Shown in pieces: positions 8,157 to 9,831 of a stretch of DNA of 9,831 nucleotides. The stretch is from Bacillota bacterium. Its GTDB lineage: Bacteria; Bacillota_A; Clostridia; Clostridiales; Clostridiaceae. The notes below the pieces were generated by a model. That model made no database searches and was not told where the DNA came from. It saw nothing but the letters and a program-made list of their open reading frames with translations. The stretch is taken from NCBI GenBank assembly GCA_021837545.1, contig JAKBFR010000090.1, forward strand, positions 1 to 9,831, in the 5' to 3' direction. The stretch's first letter is position 1, and every line of letters begins with the position of its first letter. The position numbers were made by a program, and so were the translations under genes.

Positions 8157-8350
8157 TTGAGTTATTTAAATAAAGATAAGGATATTACATCTGTAACTAT
8201 AATCACGCTGGTAGATACGTATGATTTTTGCTCGAATGATTGGATTGAGTGTATATTATTCCATTAGTTGACGATGCATTTGAAGAAGTTAATACCGGAA
8301 TTAATACAGTTTGCGATTGGAACAGAGAAGTATATAAAGAAAACTTTTAA
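8157..8350 (+). pseudogene. Short frameshifted ORF of unknown function between sleC copies
   Basis: TTG at 8157 follows AAGAGGT (8143-8149) by 7 nt. It opens a 36-codon frame beginning LSYLNKDKDITS and ending at TAG 8265-8267. From 8261 another frame reads PLVDDAFEEVNTGINTVCDW... to TAA at 8348-8350. Adding one base near 8260 would join the two into a product of about 64 residues, which is what a single-base deletion would leave. The protein matches nothing I recognise. It could also be two tiny real ORFs (the second could start at GTG 8249) or chance. It has no counterpart upstream of paralogue 1, where only 56 nt separate the genes. Confidence 0.4.
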
Positions 8351-8368
8351 CCATAAATATCTATAAGT

Positions 8369-8397
8369 AACAAATACTGAATCTAATGAATATAGTA
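8369..8397 (+). promoter_or_regulatory. Possible late mother-cell (sigma-K-like) promoter of sleC paralogue 2
   Basis: AAC at 8369-8371 and AATATAGTA at 8389-8397 are 17 nt apart. This is one mismatch from the Bacillus sigma-K consensus (AC, 16-17 nt, CATANNNTA). A start near 8404 would precede the ribosome binding site at 8414-8420. Paralogue 1 keeps the -10-like part (AATATAATA, 6582-6590) but has AGC in place of AAC. The AT-rich context makes this only suggestive. Confidence 0.28.
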
Positions 8398-9831
8398 ATT
8401 TGAGAAAAAATGCAAAGAGGAAAAGTATGGAGAGCACAAGTAATTTGAATTTACCGAATAGAACGGGTAGATTAAAAATTCAATGTTTTAGAGGAAATGA
8501 TTATATTCCAATTGATGGAGCTAAGATAACTGTAAAGGGGACGGAAGAGGAAGCGAGTTTGGATACCATTAACTTAGTTACTGATTCAGTTGGATTAACA
8601 CAAGAAATAGATTTAACAACCCCGCCATTAGAGTATTCATTGAATATATATAATGATAATATGCCTTATAGTTTATATGATATAACTGTTGAGAGAAATG
8701 GATTTAAACCAATATTAATAAGGGGATGTCAAGTGCTTCCTACACAAACTGCATATCAAATATGTAATTTGGAGCATAGTCTAGGAAGAGGAGATATGAG
8801 GCAGGAAATTATAAATGTACAGCCGAATACATTATATGGGAGTTTCCCTCCTAAGATACCTGAAGAAGTTGATAAACCATTACCACCTCCAACTTCAGGT
8901 GTTGTATTGCCTACGCCTGTAGTTCCAGAATATATCATCGTCCATCAAGGAGGACCAAATGATCCATCAGCGCCAAACTATAAAGTACCATTTAAAGATT
9001 ATATTAAAAATGTTGCTTCATGCGAAATATATTCAACTTGGACAAGTTCAGCACTAAGAGCAAATGTTTTCTGTATTGTATCATTTACATTAAATAGAAT
9101 TTTTACTGAATGGTATAGAGGTAAAGGAAAAAACTTTGATATTACAAGCTCTACAGCTTATGATCAGGCATTTAGTTATGGTAGAAATATTTATGATAAT
9201 ATAAGTCAAATTGTAGATGAAATTTTTTCTACCTATATAAGAAGAATTGGAAAGAAACAACCACTTTTTTCACAATATTGTGATGGAAAGAGTGTTACCT
9301 GCCCTGAATGGTTAAGCCAATGGGGAAGTCAGCAATTAGGAACTCAAGGCTTGGGATCATATGACATATTGACACATTACTATGGAGATAATATTGAATT
9401 AGTTACAGCCGAAAAGGTTTCTGGAAGTCCAATATCATATCCAGGAGAAGAATTAATCATTGGATCATCAGGTTCATCAGTAAGGGCAATTCAAGGTCAA
9501 TTAAATAGAATTGCAAGAAATTATCCATTAATACCTAAAGTCGCTGAAGATGGAATATATGGACCAAAGACAGAAAAGGCAGTAAAAACATTTCAGCCAA
9601 TATTCACATTGCCACAAACAGGCGTAGTTGATTATGCAACATGGTATAAGATATCAGATGTTTATGTTGGAGTAACTAAACTCGCAGAACTTAAAACTAC
9701 TGAATCAAGTAGGGCTAAAGGAGGACGTGAATTTATACCACCAATTATACAAGGATTAGATGATAAAAAGAATATTCCAAAGTTTTATTATTAGATAGTT
9801 TTAAGAATAGTAGTTGAATTGAAGGCAATGT
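8389..9831 (+). repeat. Duplicated sleC unit, copy B (runs to window edge)
   Basis: This is the second copy of the unit described at 6582-8054. The similarity still holds in the last about 35 nt of the window after the stop codon, so the true end of the duplicated block, and any third copy, lies outside the window. Confidence 0.75.
8427..9794 (+). CDS. sleC: SleC-like spore cortex-lytic enzyme, paralogue 2
   Basis: A 455-residue paralogue of the upstream gene with the same domain order: N-terminal beta pre/pro domain (about 1-158), likely Csp cleavage near V159/V160 (SGVVLP), SpoIID-like lytic transglycosylase with E200 in NVASCEIYSTW, PG_binding_1 domain (about 345-408), and the same tail ending IPKFYY. 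Its PG-binding domain is closer to consensus (EDGIYGPKTEKAV) than that of paralogue 1 (ENGIYGLMTEKAV), and it has KTTESS where paralogue 1 has the 13-Thr tract. I chose ATG 8427 over the in-frame TTG 8400 because AAAGAGG (8414-8420) lies 6 nt before it and the site is conserved in both copies. Expected role: degradation of modified cortex peptidoglycan during germination. Which paralogue is the main enzyme cannot be told from sequence, but this one looks the more conventional. Confidence 0.93.
   Translation: MESTSNLNLPNRTGRLKIQCFRGNDYIPIDGAKITVKGTEEEASLDTINLVTDSVGLTQEIDLTTPPLEYSLNIYNDNMPYSLYDITVERNGFKPILIRGCQVLPTQTAYQICNLEHSLGRGDMRQEIINVQPNTLYGSFPPKIPEEVDKPLPPPTSGVVLPTPVVPEYIIVHQGGPNDPSAPNYKVPFKDYIKNVASCEIYSTWTSSALRANVFCIVSFTLNRIFTEWYRGKGKNFDITSSTAYDQAFSYGRNIYDNISQIVDEIFSTYIRRIGKKQPLFSQYCDGKSVTCPEWLSQWGSQQLGTQGLGSYDILTHYYGDNIELVTAEKVSGSPISYPGEELIIGSSGSSVRAIQGQLNRIARNYPLIPKVAEDGIYGPKTEKAVKTFQPIFTLPQTGVVDYATWYKISDVYVGVTKLAELKTTESSRAKGGREFIPPIIQGLDDKKNIPKFYY

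Larger units (their letters stand above)
8018..8399. other. Intergenic region between the two sleC paralogues
   Basis: About 380 nt without an intact gene. It holds, in order: the 3' flank shared with paralogue 2 (to about 8054); a weak hairpin with a T-run (8076-8105); a lone TATAAT (8111-8116) with no clear -35; a short ORF with a good ribosome binding site that breaks after 36 codons and continues in another frame (8157-8350); and the shared upstream flank of paralogue 2 from about 8389. Confidence 0.6.

Noticed and set aside
8756..8938. 60-codon minus-strand frame inside sleC paralogue 2
   Set aside because: It is antisense to a conserved coding region; no ribosome binding site or family match was seen.

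Overview
The window is AT-rich, with strong AGGAGG-type ribosome binding sites, some TTG starts and two genes for SleC-type spore cortex-lytic enzymes. Together these point to an anaerobic, endospore-forming Clostridium or close relative. I cannot name the species from the sequence alone.

Layout. (1) 240-1553, plus strand: a membrane protein joining an N-terminal DedA domain to a C-terminal PAP2-like domain. The PAP2 half has lost nearly all its catalytic residues. (2) 1727-1761: a perfect 15-bp hairpin with A/T-rich flanks that serves as a two-way terminator for gene 1 and the convergent gene 1788-2294. (3) 1788-2294, minus strand: a small secreted protein that looks like the YckD/DUF2680 group. 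(4) 2295-2479: a divergent control region with a 14-bp inverted repeat centred almost exactly between the two start codons, and a 22-bp tandem direct repeat beside the response regulator start. (5) 2480-6563, plus strand: a compact operon of an OmpR-type response regulator, a HAMP/PAS histidine kinase (8-nt overlap), a small one-TM SHOCT-like protein (2-nt gap) and a NapH-type polytopic iron-sulfur protein (70-nt gap). (6) 6620-8017 and 8427-9794, plus strand: two tandem sleC-like paralogues. They are separated by about 400 nt that hold a short, apparently frameshifted ORF. The first copy carries a pure (ACT)13 microsatellite coding for 13 threonines near its C-terminus; the second has only two ACT codons there.

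How the parts may work together (inference). The two-component system probably senses an envelope signal through an extracytoplasmic Cache/PAS-like domain. It may control the divergent secreted protein and its own downstream SHOCT and membrane Fe-S genes, which would make an envelope redox or metal response module. The sleC pair belongs to a different programme: made during sporulation, stored as a zymogen in the spore, activated by Csp-type proteases at germination to degrade cortex peptidoglycan. No csp gene lies in the window. Homology between the sleC copies continues to the window's last bases, so the full extent of the duplication cannot be seen.

No rRNA, tRNA, CRISPR array, insertion sequence or known riboswitch was recognised.
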